Assembly: GCF_013201725.1 (NCBI RefSeq)
Contig: NZ_CP053835.1
Location: 434,001 to 498,000 of the forward strand
From: Arcobacter defluvii
Lineage (GTDB): Bacteria > Campylobacterota > Campylobacteria > Campylobacterales > Arcobacteraceae
Reading direction: 5' to 3'
DNA: 64,000 nt
Numbering within the stretch: the first letter of the stretch is position 1; each line of letters starts with the position of its first letter. Both the position numbers and the translations under genes were made by a program. Under the pieces are notes generated by a model. That model saw nothing but the letters and a program-made list of their open reading frames with translations, was not told where the DNA came from and did not search any database. Shown here piece by piece: positions 1 to 11,367 of this stretch.

Positions 1-38
1 CCGTGATATAATAAAAAGTAGTCATTTACTAAACTCAT
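1..38 (-). CDS. 5' end of an unidentified gene, cut by the window edge
   Basis: On the minus strand an ATG at 38-36 follows a GGGGGA Shine-Dalgarno-like run by about 6 bases and opens a reading frame (MSLVNDYFLLYH) that leaves the window. It would lie downstream of frdB, beyond the hairpin at 59-94. Only 12 codons are visible, so the product cannot be named. The good ribosome site is the only support. Confidence 0.35.
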   Translation of the reverse strand, partial: MSLVNDYFLLYH

Positions 39-58
39 TTTAAATCCCCCAAAAATAT

Positions 59-94
59 AAAAAGTTAAATATCACTAATGATATTTAACTTTTT
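59..94 (-). terminator. Hairpin terminator after frdCAB
   Basis: A 14-15 bp perfect inverted repeat (arms about 59-73 and 80-94, six-base loop ACTAAT) is flanked by A and T runs on both sides, so it can act as an intrinsic terminator on either strand. It lies about 40 bases past the frdB stop and probably ends the fumarate reductase transcript. Confidence 0.75.
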
Positions 95-134
95 ATATTT
101 TCTTATTTACGAAGGAGTAAATCCTTCGCAATAA

Positions 135-866
135 TTATCTAAGTGCTACTAATTTTCTTCTTAAGTAAGCGATTTTGTTTTGTAATGGTAAGTGTTTTGG
201 ACAATGGTCTTCACAAGCCATTAAAGACATACAACCAAAAATTCCATCATCATCACCGATTAATTCATAGAAATCTTCCGCTGTTCTTTTATCATGTGGG
301 TCAACTTCAAATCTTGCAACTCTGTTTAATCCAACAGGTCCAACAAAGTTTGGTCTCATAAGCATTGTTCCACAAGAAGCAACACAAATACCACACTCAA
401 TACATCTATCTAATTCGAATGTTTCATTTGCAACATCTGGATCAATTCTATCTTCTAATTTAGAAATATCTACTTCGTGGTCATTATGAATCCATGACTC
501 AACTCTTTTAGACATTCCATCCATCCATTTACCTGTGTTTACAGATAAATCTTTAATTAATTCAAATGCAGGCATAGGCATTAATTGTAGTTTTCCAGTT
601 GGATAATTTGCAATTAATGTTCTACAAGCTAATGATGGTTTTCCATTTACAACCATACCACAAGAACCACAAATACCTGCTCTACAAACGAAGTCAAAAG
701 ATAAATCTGGATCCATTGTTTCTCTAATTTTCATTAAAGCAATGAAAAGAGTCATACCTGGAGTTTCTTCTAATTTATATTCAACAAAGTGAGGTTTTGA
801 AACCTTACTTCTTGGATTAAATTTAAGAACTGATATAGTTATTTCTCTACCTTTTTCGATACTCAT
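135..866 (-). CDS. frdB: Fumarate reductase iron-sulfur subunit FrdB
   Basis: This is the electron-transfer subunit of quinol:fumarate reductase on the cytoplasmic face of the membrane. It carries electrons from the FrdC hemes to the FAD of FrdA. The N-terminal ferredoxin domain has the 2Fe-2S ligands at Cys61, 66, 69 and 81. The C-terminal domain has CxxCxxC at 155/158/161 with a further Cys165, and a second group around residues 213-223, giving the 4Fe-4S and 3Fe-4S centres. The length of 243 aa is normal. It is the last gene of frdCAB and its start overlaps the frdA stop by one base. Family members can also run as succinate dehydrogenase; the Wolinella-like gene order favours fumarate reductase. 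Confidence 0.95.
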   Translation of the reverse strand: MSIEKGREITISVLKFNPRSKVSKPHFVEYKLEETPGMTLFIALMKIRETMDPDLSFDFVCRAGICGSCGMVVNGKPSLACRTLIANYPTGKLQLMPMPAFELIKDLSVNTGKWMDGMSKRVESWIHNDHEVDISKLEDRIDPDVANETFELDRCIECGICVASCGTMLMRPNFVGPVGLNRVARFEVDPHDKRTAEDFYELIGDDDGIFGCMSLMACEDHCPKHLPLQNKIAYLRRKLVALR

Positions 867-2851
867 TATAAATCTCCTGCTCTTTCGTTTTTCTCTTTAT
901 AATTCATTGGTAAGTCAAATGGCATCAATGCATGTTGAATTTCATGTCTATCTTTACCTTCTGCTTGCATTTTTTCAGTAACTTCATCAACTTCTGCTTG
1001 TCTTTTTGCAGATAATTCATTTTCAATAATCATACCTTTTGCACCATAACCTCTAAATGCAGGTGGTAATTCCATTGACATAATATCTAATGGTTCGTAT
1101 GAAATAGTTGGAAGAGTTTGATTTTCATCAGGCCAAGAAGTTAATGTTCTGTTTAACCAGTTAGCATCATCTCTTTTTAAATAATCTTCTCTATAGTGTG
1201 CACCTCTAGATTCAGTTCTTTCTAATGCACCTTTAGCAACACAAAGAGCAACTTTTAACATTCTTGGTACTCTATATGCTTCTTCTAATTCTGGATTTCC
1301 AACTCTTTCTTTAGATTTAACATTAATATGTTTTGTTTTTTTCAATAAATCTTCAAGCTCATTAACAGCTTCTTCTAAGTGTGGACCATCTCTAAAGATA
1401 CCAACTTTTTCATCCATTAAGTTTTGCATTCTATTTTTGATTTTGAAAATATCTTCATTTCCATTATAAGATAAAATTTCATCAATGTATTTATTTTGTT
1501 TATCTAAGAATTTTTGAACCGTTGCTGTTGGAATATTAACATCATTAGATAAACAATAATCAGCAAAATAGTTACCAATAATCATACCTGCAACAACTGT
1601 TTCAGAAACAGAGTTCCCTCCAAGTCTATTAAATCCATGCATATCCCAACAAGAAGCTTCACCACAAGCAAATAATCCTGCTAATTTTTGTGATTCACCA
1701 GTTGGTTTAGTTCTAATTCCACCCATTGAGTAGTGTTGCATAGGAAGAACTGGTGCCCATCCTTTTTTACCTTCATCAGCTGGATCTATACCGTTGAAAA
1801 TCATACAAATTTCTTGTACGTCTCTTAAATTTTTCTCAATATGCTCTCTTCCTAGAATAGAAATATCTAACCATACGTGGTATCCATAAGGAGAAGGAAC
1901 ACCTTTTCCATTTCTAATATGCTCAATCATTCTTCTTGAAACAACGTCTCTTGAAGCTAGTTCTTTTTTCTCTGGTTCATAATCTGGCATAAATCTGTGA
2001 CCATCAACATCTCTTAAGATACCACCATCTCCTCTACAACCTTCAGTTAATAAGATACCTGATGGTACGATTGGTGTTGGGTGAAATTGAACAGCTTCCA
2101 TATTTCCTAAAGTTGCAATTCCAGTCTCAAGTGCAATTGCAGCTCCAATACCTTCACAAATTACAGCATTTGTAGTTTGTTTAAATACTCTTCCATATCC
2201 ACCTGTTGCAATACATGTACCTTTTGCAACATAAGCTTCTAATTCACCAGTAATTAAATCTCTAACAACAGCTCCATAACATCTTCCATCTTCATGAATG
2301 ATTGATAAAGCTTCTTTTCTATCTCTAATGTCAACATTATTTCTTAATGCTTCATTTGCAACACCAAATAACATTGTATGTCCAGTTGCATCTGCTGTAT
2401 AACAAGTTCTCCATTTTTTAGTTCCACCAAAGTCTCTTGATGTAATTAAACCATGTCTATCTTCTTCTTCTGTAATAGTCGTTTTTTTAGCATTAATAAC
2501 TGCTTCTCTTGAACCAGCTTTTACTCTTGACCAAGGAACCCCCCAAGATGCTAATTCTCTAATAGCTTTTGGTGCAGTGTGAACGAACATTCTAGCAACT
2601 TCTTGATCACATCCCCAGTCAGAACCTTTAACAGTATCAGCAAAGTGTAAATCTTCATTATCACCATCAGACATTTTTGAGTTACCTAATGAAGCTTGCA
2701 TACCACCTTGAGCAGCAGCAGAGTGTGATCTTTTAACAGGTACTAAAGATAAAACTATTGTACTTAAACCTTTTTTTTGTGCAGCAACAGCAGCTCTTAA
2801 CCCTGCTAATCCACCACCAATTACTAACGCATCACAGTAATTAATTTTCAT
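866..2851 (-). CDS. frdA: Fumarate reductase flavoprotein subunit FrdA
   Basis: This is the catalytic subunit reducing fumarate to succinate. The N-terminal dinucleotide fold GGGLAGL begins near residue 12. The covalent-FAD signature HSAAAQGG places the linking histidine at position 43, the same number as in Wolinella succinogenes FrdA. The catalytic arginine motif ASRDVVSRR is near residue 300. At 661 aa it matches epsilonproteobacterial FrdA. It overlaps frdC by one base at its start and frdB by one base at its end, so the three are translated as a coupled unit. The enzyme supports anaerobic respiration and may also work in an oxidative or reductive TCA direction. Confidence 0.96.
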   Translation of the reverse strand: MKINYCDALVIGGGLAGLRAAVAAQKKGLSTIVLSLVPVKRSHSAAAQGGMQASLGNSKMSDGDNEDLHFADTVKGSDWGCDQEVARMFVHTAPKAIRELASWGVPWSRVKAGSREAVINAKKTTITEEEDRHGLITSRDFGGTKKWRTCYTADATGHTMLFGVANEALRNNVDIRDRKEALSIIHEDGRCYGAVVRDLITGELEAYVAKGTCIATGGYGRVFKQTTNAVICEGIGAAIALETGIATLGNMEAVQFHPTPIVPSGILLTEGCRGDGGILRDVDGHRFMPDYEPEKKELASRDVVSRRMIEHIRNGKGVPSPYGYHVWLDISILGREHIEKNLRDVQEICMIFNGIDPADEGKKGWAPVLPMQHYSMGGIRTKPTGESQKLAGLFACGEASCWDMHGFNRLGGNSVSETVVAGMIIGNYFADYCLSNDVNIPTATVQKFLDKQNKYIDEILSYNGNEDIFKIKNRMQNLMDEKVGIFRDGPHLEEAVNELEDLLKKTKHINVKSKERVGNPELEEAYRVPRMLKVALCVAKGALERTESRGAHYREDYLKRDDANWLNRTLTSWPDENQTLPTISYEPLDIMSMELPPAFRGYGAKGMIIENELSAKRQAEVDEVTEKMQAEGKDRHEIQHALMPFDLPMNYKEKNERAGDL

Positions 2852-3651
2852 TATGCAATTCTCCCAACACTTTTATTTGTTATATTAAATTCTATCACTT
2901 TAGCAGTTGGTTGATATCTTTCTCCAACTGTTCCATTTTTAGCATTTTCCATACCAATTTTCATATAAGCTGCAAGTGAAGCGAATCCTAATACTAAGAA
3001 GAATACTGTTAAAGCCCATTTAACTTTTTTAAGTGCTTTTCTTGTTGCTTTTGGATTTTCACCATCAAACCATCCCCATTTAACACATAATCTATAAAGA
3101 CCAATTGTTCCATGGAATTCAACAGCTAATAATAATAAGATATATAAAGGCCACATATATTCAGACCATACTCTATCTGAACTAGCCATTGGTCCAATTT
3201 TATCAGAATGCGTTAAGATTACATAAATATGTACAGATCCTAAGAAGAACATAGCAAAACCAGTGAAGGCTTGTGTAAACCAAAGTTTTGTATCATCATG
3301 TCCCATACTTTTTGCATGAGCTTTCATTACTTGAAATTGTTTGAAATTACCAGGTAATTTTCTCATACCAAGAGCAGCATGTACTATAAAAATTACAAAT
3401 ATTACTGCTGCAACTAAAGAAACTAATAAAGGATTTCCTCCCTCAAAAATAAAACTTCCTTCCAAAAGTTTTGTTACAGTGTACATAAAATCTTTCGATA
3501 CTAATATCGAAGCAACTAACAACATATGTGCCCACATAAATAAAGCTAAGAAACCACCAGTAAAACTTTGAATAAAATCAAGTTTAGCTGGTAATCTACT
3601 TTTCTTTCCTTCAACTGTTTTCCCTAAATAACCTTCTATTAGGTCACTCAT
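2851..3651 (-). CDS. frdC: Fumarate reductase di-heme cytochrome b subunit FrdC
   Basis: This membrane anchor oxidises menaquinol and carries two b hemes. It has five hydrophobic segments and histidines at 42, 91, 141 and 180. These match, with a shift of one or two, the four heme ligands of Wolinella FrdC (44, 93, 143, 182). The two glutamates known to matter in Wolinella (Glu66, Glu180) correspond to Glu64 and Glu178 here. The length is 266 aa. It is the first gene of the operon, with an AGGA ribosome site about 6 bases before ATG. The single-anchor di-heme type differs from the E. coli FrdCD pair. Confidence 0.94.
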   Translation of the reverse strand: MSDLIEGYLGKTVEGKKSRLPAKLDFIQSFTGGFLALFMWAHMLLVASILVSKDFMYTVTKLLEGSFIFEGGNPLLVSLVAAVIFVIFIVHAALGMRKLPGNFKQFQVMKAHAKSMGHDDTKLWFTQAFTGFAMFFLGSVHIYVILTHSDKIGPMASSDRVWSEYMWPLYILLLLAVEFHGTIGLYRLCVKWGWFDGENPKATRKALKKVKWALTVFFLVLGFASLAAYMKIGMENAKNGTVGERYQPTAKVIEFNITNKSVGRIA

Positions 3652-3863
3652 TTGCTATCCTTTCTGCGATTTTTGATTTTTTTGAATAATAGCAAAATAA
3701 TAGCTTAAATCTACTTCAATGATAATTATATTTTTGAAGTTTTTTTATAGAAAAGGGCATTTAATATAGAGTGAGTTACCCCTGAAAAGGGGATTTTATT
3801 TAGTTGTTTTTTTGTTTGAAAAATAGATTAATTATAAGTAGCCATGTTACATATTAACACAGT

Positions 3864-5384
3864 CTATTTTATAAATAAAGATTGAACAGATAATTGAGTT
3901 AAATTAATAATAGTGTCTATATTCATCACAGGTATAAAAAATACAATTGCTGAACCAATACCACCTAAAATAGTCAAGATTGCAACAAAAGCAATTGCAT
4001 AAGTTGAAACTCTTTTATCATTAAATTCAATAGACACACACTCTTCTTTTGCTGGATAAAAATACATCATTGCAACAAGTTTGAAATAATAATATACAGA
4101 AACAATAGTTGCAATAATTGCAACTATTGTAAGCGTAGTATAACCTGCACTTATTGCTTCAGTGAATACATAAAACTTTCCAATAAATCCTATTGTTGAA
4201 GGAATTCCTGCAAGAGAAAATAAGAATATAGTCATCATAGCTGCTAAAAATGGTCTTTGTTTTGCTAAACCTTTAAAATCATCATAGGTAACTTTTACAT
4301 TTGTTTCTGAAATAATATGCGAAGCTAATCCAAATGCTCCAAGAGCTGATAATAAATATGCAATTAAATAAAACATTATTGCATAAGCAGAAGCAAGATT
4401 TATTATATGCCCATCTTTATAACTTAAAGCAATAAAAGCAAGAAGTAAATAACCTGTATGAACAATAGAAGATGCAGCTAACATTCTTTTTACAATTTGT
4501 TGAGTAATTGCTAACCAAGTTCCAAATACAAGAGTTAAAATTATTATAACTGAAATTATGCCATCCCAGAAATCAACAATTGGTGCTATATATTCTAAAA
4601 TCACTCTTAAGAAAAAAGAAAAAATTGCAATTTTAAATGTAGATGCCATATATGCAGTAATAATCATTGGTGCACCTCTATAAACATCTAATAACCAAGA
4701 TTGGAAAGGAAACGCTGCAATTTTGAATAAAAAAGTAAATAAAATTAAAGTAAATCCAATATAAATTAAAACCATATCTTGAGAATTTGCATTTGTAATA
4801 AATGTTAAAATATCTGCTAAATTTGTGCTTGTTGTCGCTCCATAAATTAGAACTACTCCCAAGAGATAAAAAGCTCCAATAAATGAACCTAAAACTAAAT
4901 ATTTAAAAATTGCTTCAACTCTTTTTGCATCATCTGAATTGTATCCAACCATGATATAAACAGAAAAAGATGCAATTTCAAGTGCAATATATGCAGTAAC
5001 TAATTCATTTGAGTGAGCTAATATCATCATTCCAAATAGTGCAAAAAGTAGAAGAGAAAAAAATTCCCCTTTAAAATAACTTCTATGTTGAAAATAATGC
5101 TCACCAATTAGTAAAGTTAATAATGTTCCCGCAATCAACATGATATTAAAAAAGTTTGAAAAACTATCAAAAGTTAAAACATTATTTAAAAAATGAGGAT
5201 AAGGTTGAACTGAATATGAAGTAGTTATATTTACTAGCGTGAATCCTAATGCTATTATCAAGAAAAATGATGAAACAACAATAAAGTTTTTAACATTGAA
5301 TCTTTTATACATACTCATAAACATAAGTACAATTGCCCCAACTAAAATAATAAGAGTTGGAATTAAATACAAAAATTGATTCAT
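3864..5384 (-). CDS. nuoN: NADH-quinone oxidoreductase subunit N
   Basis: This antiporter-like membrane subunit of complex I is one of the three proton-pumping modules. The protein is 506 aa and almost wholly hydrophobic, with about 14 membrane segments. It has the proton-antiporter core, including the conserved lysine-bearing stretch [16 protein letters not shown] (near residues 225-240) and a later [14 protein letters not shown] helix. It is the last nuo gene and overlaps nuoM by four bases (ATGA). No strong terminator was found downstream. The call is secure because of its place behind nuoL and nuoM. Confidence 0.93.
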   Translation of the reverse strand: MNQFLYLIPTLIILVGAIVLMFMSMYKRFNVKNFIVVSSFFLIIALGFTLVNITTSYSVQPYPHFLNNVLTFDSFSNFFNIMLIAGTLLTLLIGEHYFQHRSYFKGEFFSLLLFALFGMMILAHSNELVTAYIALEIASFSVYIMVGYNSDDAKRVEAIFKYLVLGSFIGAFYLLGVVLIYGATTSTNLADILTFITNANSQDMVLIYIGFTLILFTFLFKIAAFPFQSWLLDVYRGAPMIITAYMASTFKIAIFSFFLRVILEYIAPIVDFWDGIISVIIILTLVFGTWLAITQQIVKRMLAASSIVHTGYLLLAFIALSYKDGHIINLASAYAIMFYLIAYLLSALGAFGLASHIISETNVKVTYDDFKGLAKQRPFLAAMMTIFLFSLAGIPSTIGFIGKFYVFTEAISAGYTTLTIVAIIATIVSVYYYFKLVAMMYFYPAKEECVSIEFNDKRVSTYAIAFVAILTILGGIGSAIVFFIPVMNIDTIINLTQLSVQSLFIK

Positions 5385-6868
5385 TTTGTTGCTCCAATAT
5401 GTAAGATGTCATTTAAATAATGTGTTACTGTTGGTTCAAATTTATTTATAAAAATTTCTGGATAAAGACCCATTAAGAAAACTAAAATAACCCATGGAAT
5501 TAAACCTATGATCTCTTTAATTTTTAAATCTCTCATAATAAGTTCTTTTGAACCTTCAGGTCTATCTTGTAAAATTGCTCTTTGAAACATCCATAACATA
5601 TATGAAGCTCCAATAATAACCGTAAGTGCAGCAATATAACCTAATGAATGATTAAAATCGTAAATTCCAAAAATTATTAATAATTCAGAAACAAAACCAT
5701 TTGTTCCAGGAAGTCCTATATTTGCAAATAACATTACAGCAAAAATAAAAGTAAAAATAGGAGCTTTTTTTGCAATTCCACCTAAATCTTTGATTGTTTT
5801 AAATCCAGTTTGTTCTTGTAATAATCCTACAAGTAAAAATAGAGCTCCTGTTGCAATTGCATGAGCAATTATTAAATATAAAGCTCCATTTATACCATAA
5901 GAATTTAGTGAAAAAATACCTGCTGATATAAAACTTAAGTGTGAAGCAGATGAGTATGCAAACATTCTTTTTATATCATCTTGCATTAGTGCAGCAATTC
6001 CAAAGTAAATAAGTCCAAATAATCCAATTGCTACAAACCAAGTTGAAAACTCAACATAAATATCTGGAAAAATTGGAATCATAAATCTAACTATTGCATA
6101 AACTCCAAGTTTAGCCATAATAGAAGATAGTAAGAAAACTGCACCAGTTGGAGCATTTTTATATGTTTCCATAATCCAAGTATGTAATGGAAAAATTGGG
6201 ATTTTTATAGCAAATGCAGCTAAAAATGCTAAAAATAACCATACTTTAGTATTATAATCAATAGTTGTAATAGTCATCAACTTATCATAAGCAAAAGACC
6301 ACGAACCAAACTCATTATGATATGAAACACCAAGATACAATATTGCAATAAACATAAGTAGTGATCCTACCATAGTATAAACAGTTACTTTTATTGTAGT
6401 AAATACTTTATTCCCAAATCCATATTGACCAATAAGTAAAAATACTGGTAAAAGCATAACTTCCCAAAAGAAATAAAATAAAACAACATCTAATGCTAGA
6501 ACTGCTCCAGTTACTCCTGTTTGAACTAAAAGCATATTTATCCAATACCCCTTAGTCTTTCCTTCCCATAAAAGTAAATAAGATGTAGGAATAAGTATTG
6601 CAATCATCATTAAAATAGTAAGTGAAAAACCATCTAATCCTACATAATAATTTATCCCATAAGTTTCTATCCAAGGAACATTTGTTACAAATTGCATCCC
6701 TGAACTTGGTTCAAACTCTATATAAATTTTTAATACAAGGGCTAATATAACAGTTGTAGTTAAAAAAGCTATATTTCTAATTGTATTTATATCTCTTGTT
6801 GTTAGCATTAATCCAACAGCAACAACAGCAGGTAAAAATATAATAAATGAAAGTATATCTGCACTCAT
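5381..6868 (-). CDS. nuoM: NADH-quinone oxidoreductase subunit M
   Basis: This is a proton-pumping membrane subunit of complex I, 495 aa with about 14 hydrophobic segments. The family motifs are visible: a glutamate-bearing helix ([14 protein letters not shown], near residue 135), the [16 protein letters not shown] lysine helix, and [17 protein letters not shown]. There is one base between its start and the nuoL stop, and it overlaps nuoN by four bases, so the antiporter subunits are translationally coupled. Confidence 0.95.
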   Translation of the reverse strand: MSADILSFIIFLPAVVAVGLMLTTRDINTIRNIAFLTTTVILALVLKIYIEFEPSSGMQFVTNVPWIETYGINYYVGLDGFSLTILMMIAILIPTSYLLLWEGKTKGYWINMLLVQTGVTGAVLALDVVLFYFFWEVMLLPVFLLIGQYGFGNKVFTTIKVTVYTMVGSLLMFIAILYLGVSYHNEFGSWSFAYDKLMTITTIDYNTKVWLFLAFLAAFAIKIPIFPLHTWIMETYKNAPTGAVFLLSSIMAKLGVYAIVRFMIPIFPDIYVEFSTWFVAIGLFGLIYFGIAALMQDDIKRMFAYSSASHLSFISAGIFSLNSYGINGALYLIIAHAIATGALFLLVGLLQEQTGFKTIKDLGGIAKKAPIFTFIFAVMLFANIGLPGTNGFVSELLIIFGIYDFNHSLGYIAALTVIIGASYMLWMFQRAILQDRPEGSKELIMRDLKIKEIIGLIPWVILVFLMGLYPEIFINKFEPTVTHYLNDILHIGATK

Positions 6869-6869
6869 A

Positions 6870-8756
6870 TTATAATCCTAAAGTAATATATAAATATACA
6901 AAAATGCAAGTCATTCCAACTAACATAAATGCTGCATAAAATCTAACATTTGCATTTTGTATCATGGCAACTTTTTTCCCTATGTTTATAAAAGTGATTG
7001 ATGAATACATGATAAAAGCATCTATTATTTTTGTATCAACTATCTTATCAATAAAAGTAGATATAGCTTTTGTTGGCTGAACAAATAATGAGTCATAAAT
7101 TTCATCAATATAAAATTTATTTCCTATAAATCCAGTTTCATTTTCAGGTTTAAATACGTCAAAATTTGAATATTTTGAATATGCTAGCATAATTCCTGTC
7201 ATTGCAACTATCACAGAAATAGCCATCAAAACATATTCTGTCATATGATCTAGATGAATATGTTTTGAATTTAAATTTCCAAGCCAAGTATCAATAAAAT
7301 GATTTCCACCTAAAACAGAAGGAAGGTTTAAAAAACCTGCACCAATTGCACCAATTGCTAAAATAAACAAAGGAAGAGTAATTGTTTTTGAAGTATAAAT
7401 ATAGTCACTACTATGATGATTTGGAGCAACAAAAACTATAAAATACATTCTAAACATATAAAATGCAGTTAAAAAGGCAGTAAACAGTGCAATAGCCCAA
7501 ATTAAATATTGTCCTTCTTGAAAAGCTGCTGCTAAAATTGCATCTTTTGAGAAAAATCCAGAAAATGGAGGAATCCCTGAAATTGCAATGACACCAATCA
7601 AAAAAGTCATCCCAATAATTGGAAGATTTGCTCTATGTTGTGCAATTTTAAAAATATTTTGTTCATGATGAAGTGCTATTATAATTCCACCAGCTCCCAT
7701 GAATAACATAGCTTTAAAGAAAGCATGTGTAAATACATGAAAAAGTCCTGTTGAATAAAATCCAAGTCCAACAGCAATAAACATATAACCTAATTGACTC
7801 ATTGTTGAATATGCAAGAATTTTTTTAATATCAGTTTGTCTTGTTGCTATTATAGCTGCAAACAGTGCTGAAAATGCACCAATATAAGCTATAAATAAAC
7901 CTATTTCTTCAATTCCTGAATATAAAAAATGGAATCTCGCAACCATATATACACCAGCAGTTACCATTGTTGCAGCATGGATTAAAGCTGAAATAGGAGT
8001 TGGTCCTGCCATTGCATCAGGAAGCCAAACATAAAGTGGAATTTGTGCTGATTTTCCCATTGCTCCAACAAAAAGTAAAAAACCTGAGATAATTAAAAGT
8101 TCTTTAGATACATTTTCTATATTCGCTTCAATTGTTCCAAATGATAAATCAATTTGACCTAAAGCAAAAAACAGAGTTACAACACCAAGTAAAAAACCAA
8201 AATCACCAATTCTATTTACTATAAATGCTTTATTTGCAGCAAGTACATTTTCTTTATTACCATAATAAAATTTAATTAATAGATATGAACAAACTCCAAC
8301 GCCTTCCCAACCAATAAATAAAATTATTGGATTATCTGCAAGAACCAATATTAACATTGAAGCTAAAAATAGATTGAAATATGCAAAAAATTTACCAAAC
8401 CCATCATCATTTTTCATATAACCTATTGCATAAATATGTATTAACCATCCAACAAAAGTTACAAACATAGACATAAATATAGAAAGATTGTCCCCTAAAA
8501 AACTCATTTCTATATTTAATTTATCAACACTAAGCCATGTAAAAATATGTTGTTTAAATATGATTTTTTCTTCTAACATTTGAAGAAATAGATTTAATGT
8601 TATTAGAAATGATATCAATGGTGTAATTGTCCCAATTAAGGCAAAATATATCTCAGATACTTTATGCTTTTTTATATGATAAAAATATAAAAAAGTATTT
8701 GCTAAAGCCCCCAACAATGGAGCTAAAATTATCCAAACTAATAAAGAGGTACTCAT
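6870..8756 (-). CDS. nuoL: NADH-quinone oxidoreductase subunit L
   Basis: This is the distal antiporter-like subunit of complex I, 628 aa, with the long C-terminal extension that forms the lateral helix in known structures. The core motifs are IGWEGVGVCSYLLI (near residue 150) with the conserved glutamate, LPDAMAGPTPISALIHAATMV, and TDIKKILAYSTMSQLGYMF. The start overlaps nuoK by four bases. The length is typical for the family. Confidence 0.95.
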   Translation of the reverse strand: MSTSLLVWIILAPLLGALANTFLYFYHIKKHKVSEIYFALIGTITPLISFLITLNLFLQMLEEKIIFKQHIFTWLSVDKLNIEMSFLGDNLSIFMSMFVTFVGWLIHIYAIGYMKNDDGFGKFFAYFNLFLASMLILVLADNPIILFIGWEGVGVCSYLLIKFYYGNKENVLAANKAFIVNRIGDFGFLLGVVTLFFALGQIDLSFGTIEANIENVSKELLIISGFLLFVGAMGKSAQIPLYVWLPDAMAGPTPISALIHAATMVTAGVYMVARFHFLYSGIEEIGLFIAYIGAFSALFAAIIATRQTDIKKILAYSTMSQLGYMFIAVGLGFYSTGLFHVFTHAFFKAMLFMGAGGIIIALHHEQNIFKIAQHRANLPIIGMTFLIGVIAISGIPPFSGFFSKDAILAAAFQEGQYLIWAIALFTAFLTAFYMFRMYFIVFVAPNHHSSDYIYTSKTITLPLFILAIGAIGAGFLNLPSVLGGNHFIDTWLGNLNSKHIHLDHMTEYVLMAISVIVAMTGIMLAYSKYSNFDVFKPENETGFIGNKFYIDEIYDSLFVQPTKAISTFIDKIVDTKIIDAFIMYSSITFINIGKKVAMIQNANVRFYAAFMLVGMTCIFVYLYITLGL

Positions 8757-9067
8757 GATTTTTCCCCTTGTGACAGAGTTGTGAAAATATCTGTATCAAG
8801 AGATTTTCTTGATCTATATAATAAAATTATTACAGACAAAAATATAGCAGCTTCAGCAGCAGCAATAGATATAACCATAATTGTAATAATTTGAGGATCT
8901 AGATTAAAGTGATATCTTGCAAATGTAACTAAAAATAAGTTTATTCCATTTAACATCATTTCAATTGACATATAAATAACAAAAATATTTTTTCTTGAAA
9001 TAACTCCAATTGCACCAATAGAAAACAACATCATTGATACAAATGCGTAAGAAGTTAGTGAAATCAT
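8753..9067 (-). CDS. nuoK: NADH-quinone oxidoreductase subunit K
   Basis: This small membrane subunit of complex I is 104 aa with three hydrophobic helices. It shows the family's two buried glutamates: one in the second helix (MSIEMMLNGINL, near residue 36) and one in the third (AAAEAAIFLSVI, near residue 72). These carry protons between modules in known complex I. It sits in the usual J-K-L order, two bases from nuoJ and overlapping nuoL by four. Confidence 0.94.
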   Translation of the reverse strand: MISLTSYAFVSMMLFSIGAIGVISRKNIFVIYMSIEMMLNGINLFLVTFARYHFNLDPQIITIMVISIAAAEAAIFLSVIILLYRSRKSLDTDIFTTLSQGEKS

Positions 9068-9069
9068 AC

Positions 9070-9591
9070 TTAATCCTCCTTGCTATTTAATTTAGATTTT
9101 CTTTTTTTAGCAAGAACTACTGAACCAATTAATGCAATTAAAAGTAAAATAGAGATTAATTCAAAAGAGATAATCCAATTATTATAAAGTTCTAATCCAA
9201 CAGGTTTTATAGCTCCAAAATCACTATCACTAATTGATAAATCTTTTGAAGGAAGATTTGAAATTGCTTTTAAAACAAGAATGTTTAGAGGTATCATTAT
9301 AGCAGTACCTAAAGCAATTAATTTATATTTATTTGGTTCATTTGGTAAATCTTCATCTTTAATATTTAAAAACATTAAAATAAAAAGAATTAGTGTCATA
9401 ATAGCTCCTGCATAAACTATTATTTGAACTAAAAATAAAAAAGTTGCATTTAAAAGGGCAAACATCCCAGCAACACTAAGCATTGTAACTAATACACCAA
9501 GTGCACTGTACATTGGACTTTTATAAACTATCATAGCAATAGCGCCTGTTATTGCAAAAAATGCTAAGGCAATAAAAATTAAATCAGCCAT
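9070..9591 (-). CDS. nuoJ: NADH-quinone oxidoreductase subunit J
   Basis: This membrane subunit of complex I is 173 aa with five hydrophobic helices. The third helix carries the family stretch FLVQIIVYAGAIMTLILF, which has the pi-bulge region and conserved tyrosine. The C-terminal tail is lysine-rich (KKRKSKLNSKED). Its start overlaps the nuoI stop by one base, placing it in the nuoHIJK membrane block. Confidence 0.93.
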   Translation of the reverse strand: MADLIFIALAFFAITGAIAMIVYKSPMYSALGVLVTMLSVAGMFALLNATFLFLVQIIVYAGAIMTLILFILMFLNIKDEDLPNEPNKYKLIALGTAIMIPLNILVLKAISNLPSKDLSISDSDFGAIKPVGLELYNNWIISFELISILLLIALIGSVVLAKKRKSKLNSKED

Positions 9592-10091
9592 TATTTCAAA
9601 TCCTTTGCTCTTTCATTAGCCATTAAAGCTTTTTTATCTAAAACAAAATCTTCTCTTTTAGAACCTGTAAATGAAAAAATTCCTGTATCCATTCTAATTG
9701 CATCGCAAGGACAAGCTTCAACACAATATCCACAAAATACACACTCTAATAAATCAATTTTAAACTCTTTTGGTCTTTTTTCATTGTGTTCATCAAATCT
9801 CTCTTCTGCTTCAATAAAAATACATTCAGCAGGACATGCAGTTGCACACATATAACAAGCAACACATTTTTCTGTTCCATCATCAAATTTTGTGAGTCTA
9901 TGAACACCTCTATATCTTTCGTTTAAATCAGTTGGTTGAACTTCTGGATATTGCATAGTTTTTAAATTATCAATATCACTTAAATTTTTTATGAAATGTT
10001 TGAAAGTTGTTTTCATCCCTCCTGCAATAGCAGGTAAGTATAATTTATCTTTAAATGATTTTCCATATCTTGGTACTACTTTTATTGCCAT
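9591..10091 (-). CDS. nuoI: NADH-quinone oxidoreductase subunit I (8Fe-8S ferredoxin)
   Basis: This peripheral-arm subunit holds clusters N6a and N6b and passes electrons to NuoB. It has two canonical motifs, CVACYMCATACP and CVFCGYCVEACP, near residues 75-125. The protein is 166 aa, about normal. It lies two bases after nuoH and overlaps nuoJ by one base. Confidence 0.95.
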   Translation of the reverse strand: MAIKVVPRYGKSFKDKLYLPAIAGGMKTTFKHFIKNLSDIDNLKTMQYPEVQPTDLNERYRGVHRLTKFDDGTEKCVACYMCATACPAECIFIEAEERFDEHNEKRPKEFKIDLLECVFCGYCVEACPCDAIRMDTGIFSFTGSKREDFVLDKKALMANERAKDLK

Positions 10092-10092
10092 C

Positions 10093-11367
10093 TTATTTTC
10101 CTACCACAACTATAATCGCAGTAACTACGATATTTAAAAGAGCTAATGGAATTAAAACTTTCCACCCTAACATCTGTAATTGGTCATATCTGAATCTTAA
10201 AACTGTCCATCTTACCCAAATATAAACAAATGCCATCATAAAAAACTTGATTAAAAATGTTCCTACTTGAATTACAGCAGTTGTAATATTTACACCATTT
10301 GTTCCAAGTCCTGTAATTAAAAAAGAGATTAAAAGAGCGATTAAAACAAAACAAATAGACCAAAATGCAACCGTTAAAATTTTTGTCTCTTTTTCTCTAC
10401 TTTTATTTTCACCTATTGCTTTATTGTTTTTTTTCATCCATCTTGTGAAGAAGAATATTTTTAATGGAAGAATTATTATGATTGCTAGGATAACATAATT
10501 TATATTACTTTGAATAGCTTGTGTATCTAACCAAGGGATTTGATATCCTCCAAAAAATAGAGTTACAATTAAAGCACTTGATGCACTCATTGCTGCATAT
10601 TCACCAACTTGAAAAAGACCAAATTTCATTGCACTATATTCAGTATGATATCCTGCAACTAATTCTGATTCTCCTTCTGCTAAGTCAAAAGGCGCTCTAT
10701 TTGTTTCTGCAAAAGAACAAACAATAAAAATTATTGCAGCAAGTGGTTGTACAAAAATTCCCCACATTGGAATAAAACCAAGATAAGTTCCACTTTGAGC
10801 ATTTACCATATCAGTTAGATGAATTGAACCATAAGAAATAATCATAGAAATAATTGCAAGTCCCATAGCTGCTTCATATGAAATAACTTGAGCACTGGCT
10901 CTAATTGAACCTAAAAGTCCATATTTATTTCCTGATGAGTAACCTCCAAGAATTATTCCATAAACACTAAGTCCTGCAAATGCAATAAACCACATAATTC
11001 CAAGTTGATTTGGAATTGCTTGCATGATATTTTCTTTTCCATCTATAACTAAAACATCAGCAAAAGGAATAACTGCAAAAGTTAAAAAAGAACATAAAAA
11101 TACAATTACAGGAGCAACTGTAAAGAAAAACTTGTATCTAATATGTGAAGGGGTAAAATCCTCTTTAAAAACAAGTTTTAGCATATCTGCAAAACTTTGA
11201 ATTAATCCACCTAATCTAAAAGGTCCAATATTACATCTATTTGGACCACTTCTATCTTGCATAAGTCCTGAGACTCTTCTCTCCCACCAAACAAATAAAG
11301 GAGTTAATCCAACAGCTAATAATACAGCTATTACAATGTTTACTATAATTATAATTGTGCTACTCAT
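10093..11367 (-). CDS. nuoH: NADH-quinone oxidoreductase subunit H
   Basis: This membrane subunit forms the quinone cavity together with NuoB and NuoD. Family motifs include ERRVSGLMQDRSGPNR near residue 30 and the charged loop FAETNRAPFDLAEGESELVAGYH near 220. The protein is 424 aa, clearly longer than the usual 320-350. The extra length is near the C-terminus: a lysine-rich linker (KKNNKAIGENKSREKE) and an additional hydrophobic segment before the normal final helices. It overlaps nuoG by four bases. Confidence 0.94.
   Translation of the reverse strand: MSSTIIIIVNIVIAVLLAVGLTPLFVWWERRVSGLMQDRSGPNRCNIGPFRLGGLIQSFADMLKLVFKEDFTPSHIRYKFFFTVAPVIVFLCSFLTFAVIPFADVLVIDGKENIMQAIPNQLGIMWFIAFAGLSVYGIILGGYSSGNKYGLLGSIRASAQVISYEAAMGLAIISMIISYGSIHLTDMVNAQSGTYLGFIPMWGIFVQPLAAIIFIVCSFAETNRAPFDLAEGESELVAGYHTEYSAMKFGLFQVGEYAAMSASSALIVTLFFGGYQIPWLDTQAIQSNINYVILAIIIILPLKIFFFTRWMKKNNKAIGENKSREKETKILTVAFWSICFVLIALLISFLITGLGTNGVNITTAVIQVGTFLIKFFMMAFVYIWVRWTVLRFRYDQLQMLGWKVLIPLALLNIVVTAIIVVVGK

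Noticed and set aside
143-361. Plus-strand 72-residue frame opposite frdB
   Set aside because: It is the shadow of frdB, has no family resemblance and contains low-complexity His/Leu/Gln runs typical of antisense frames in AT-rich genes. The other opposite-strand frames inside nuo, trpS, napA and similar genes were rejected for the same reason.
3779-3792. CCCCT-GAAA-AGGGG hairpin between nuoN and frdC as nuo terminator
   Set aside because: The stem is short and on the minus strand, the direction of nuo transcription, it is followed by TAACTCAC rather than a T-run. The T-rich side is on the plus strand where no gene ends.
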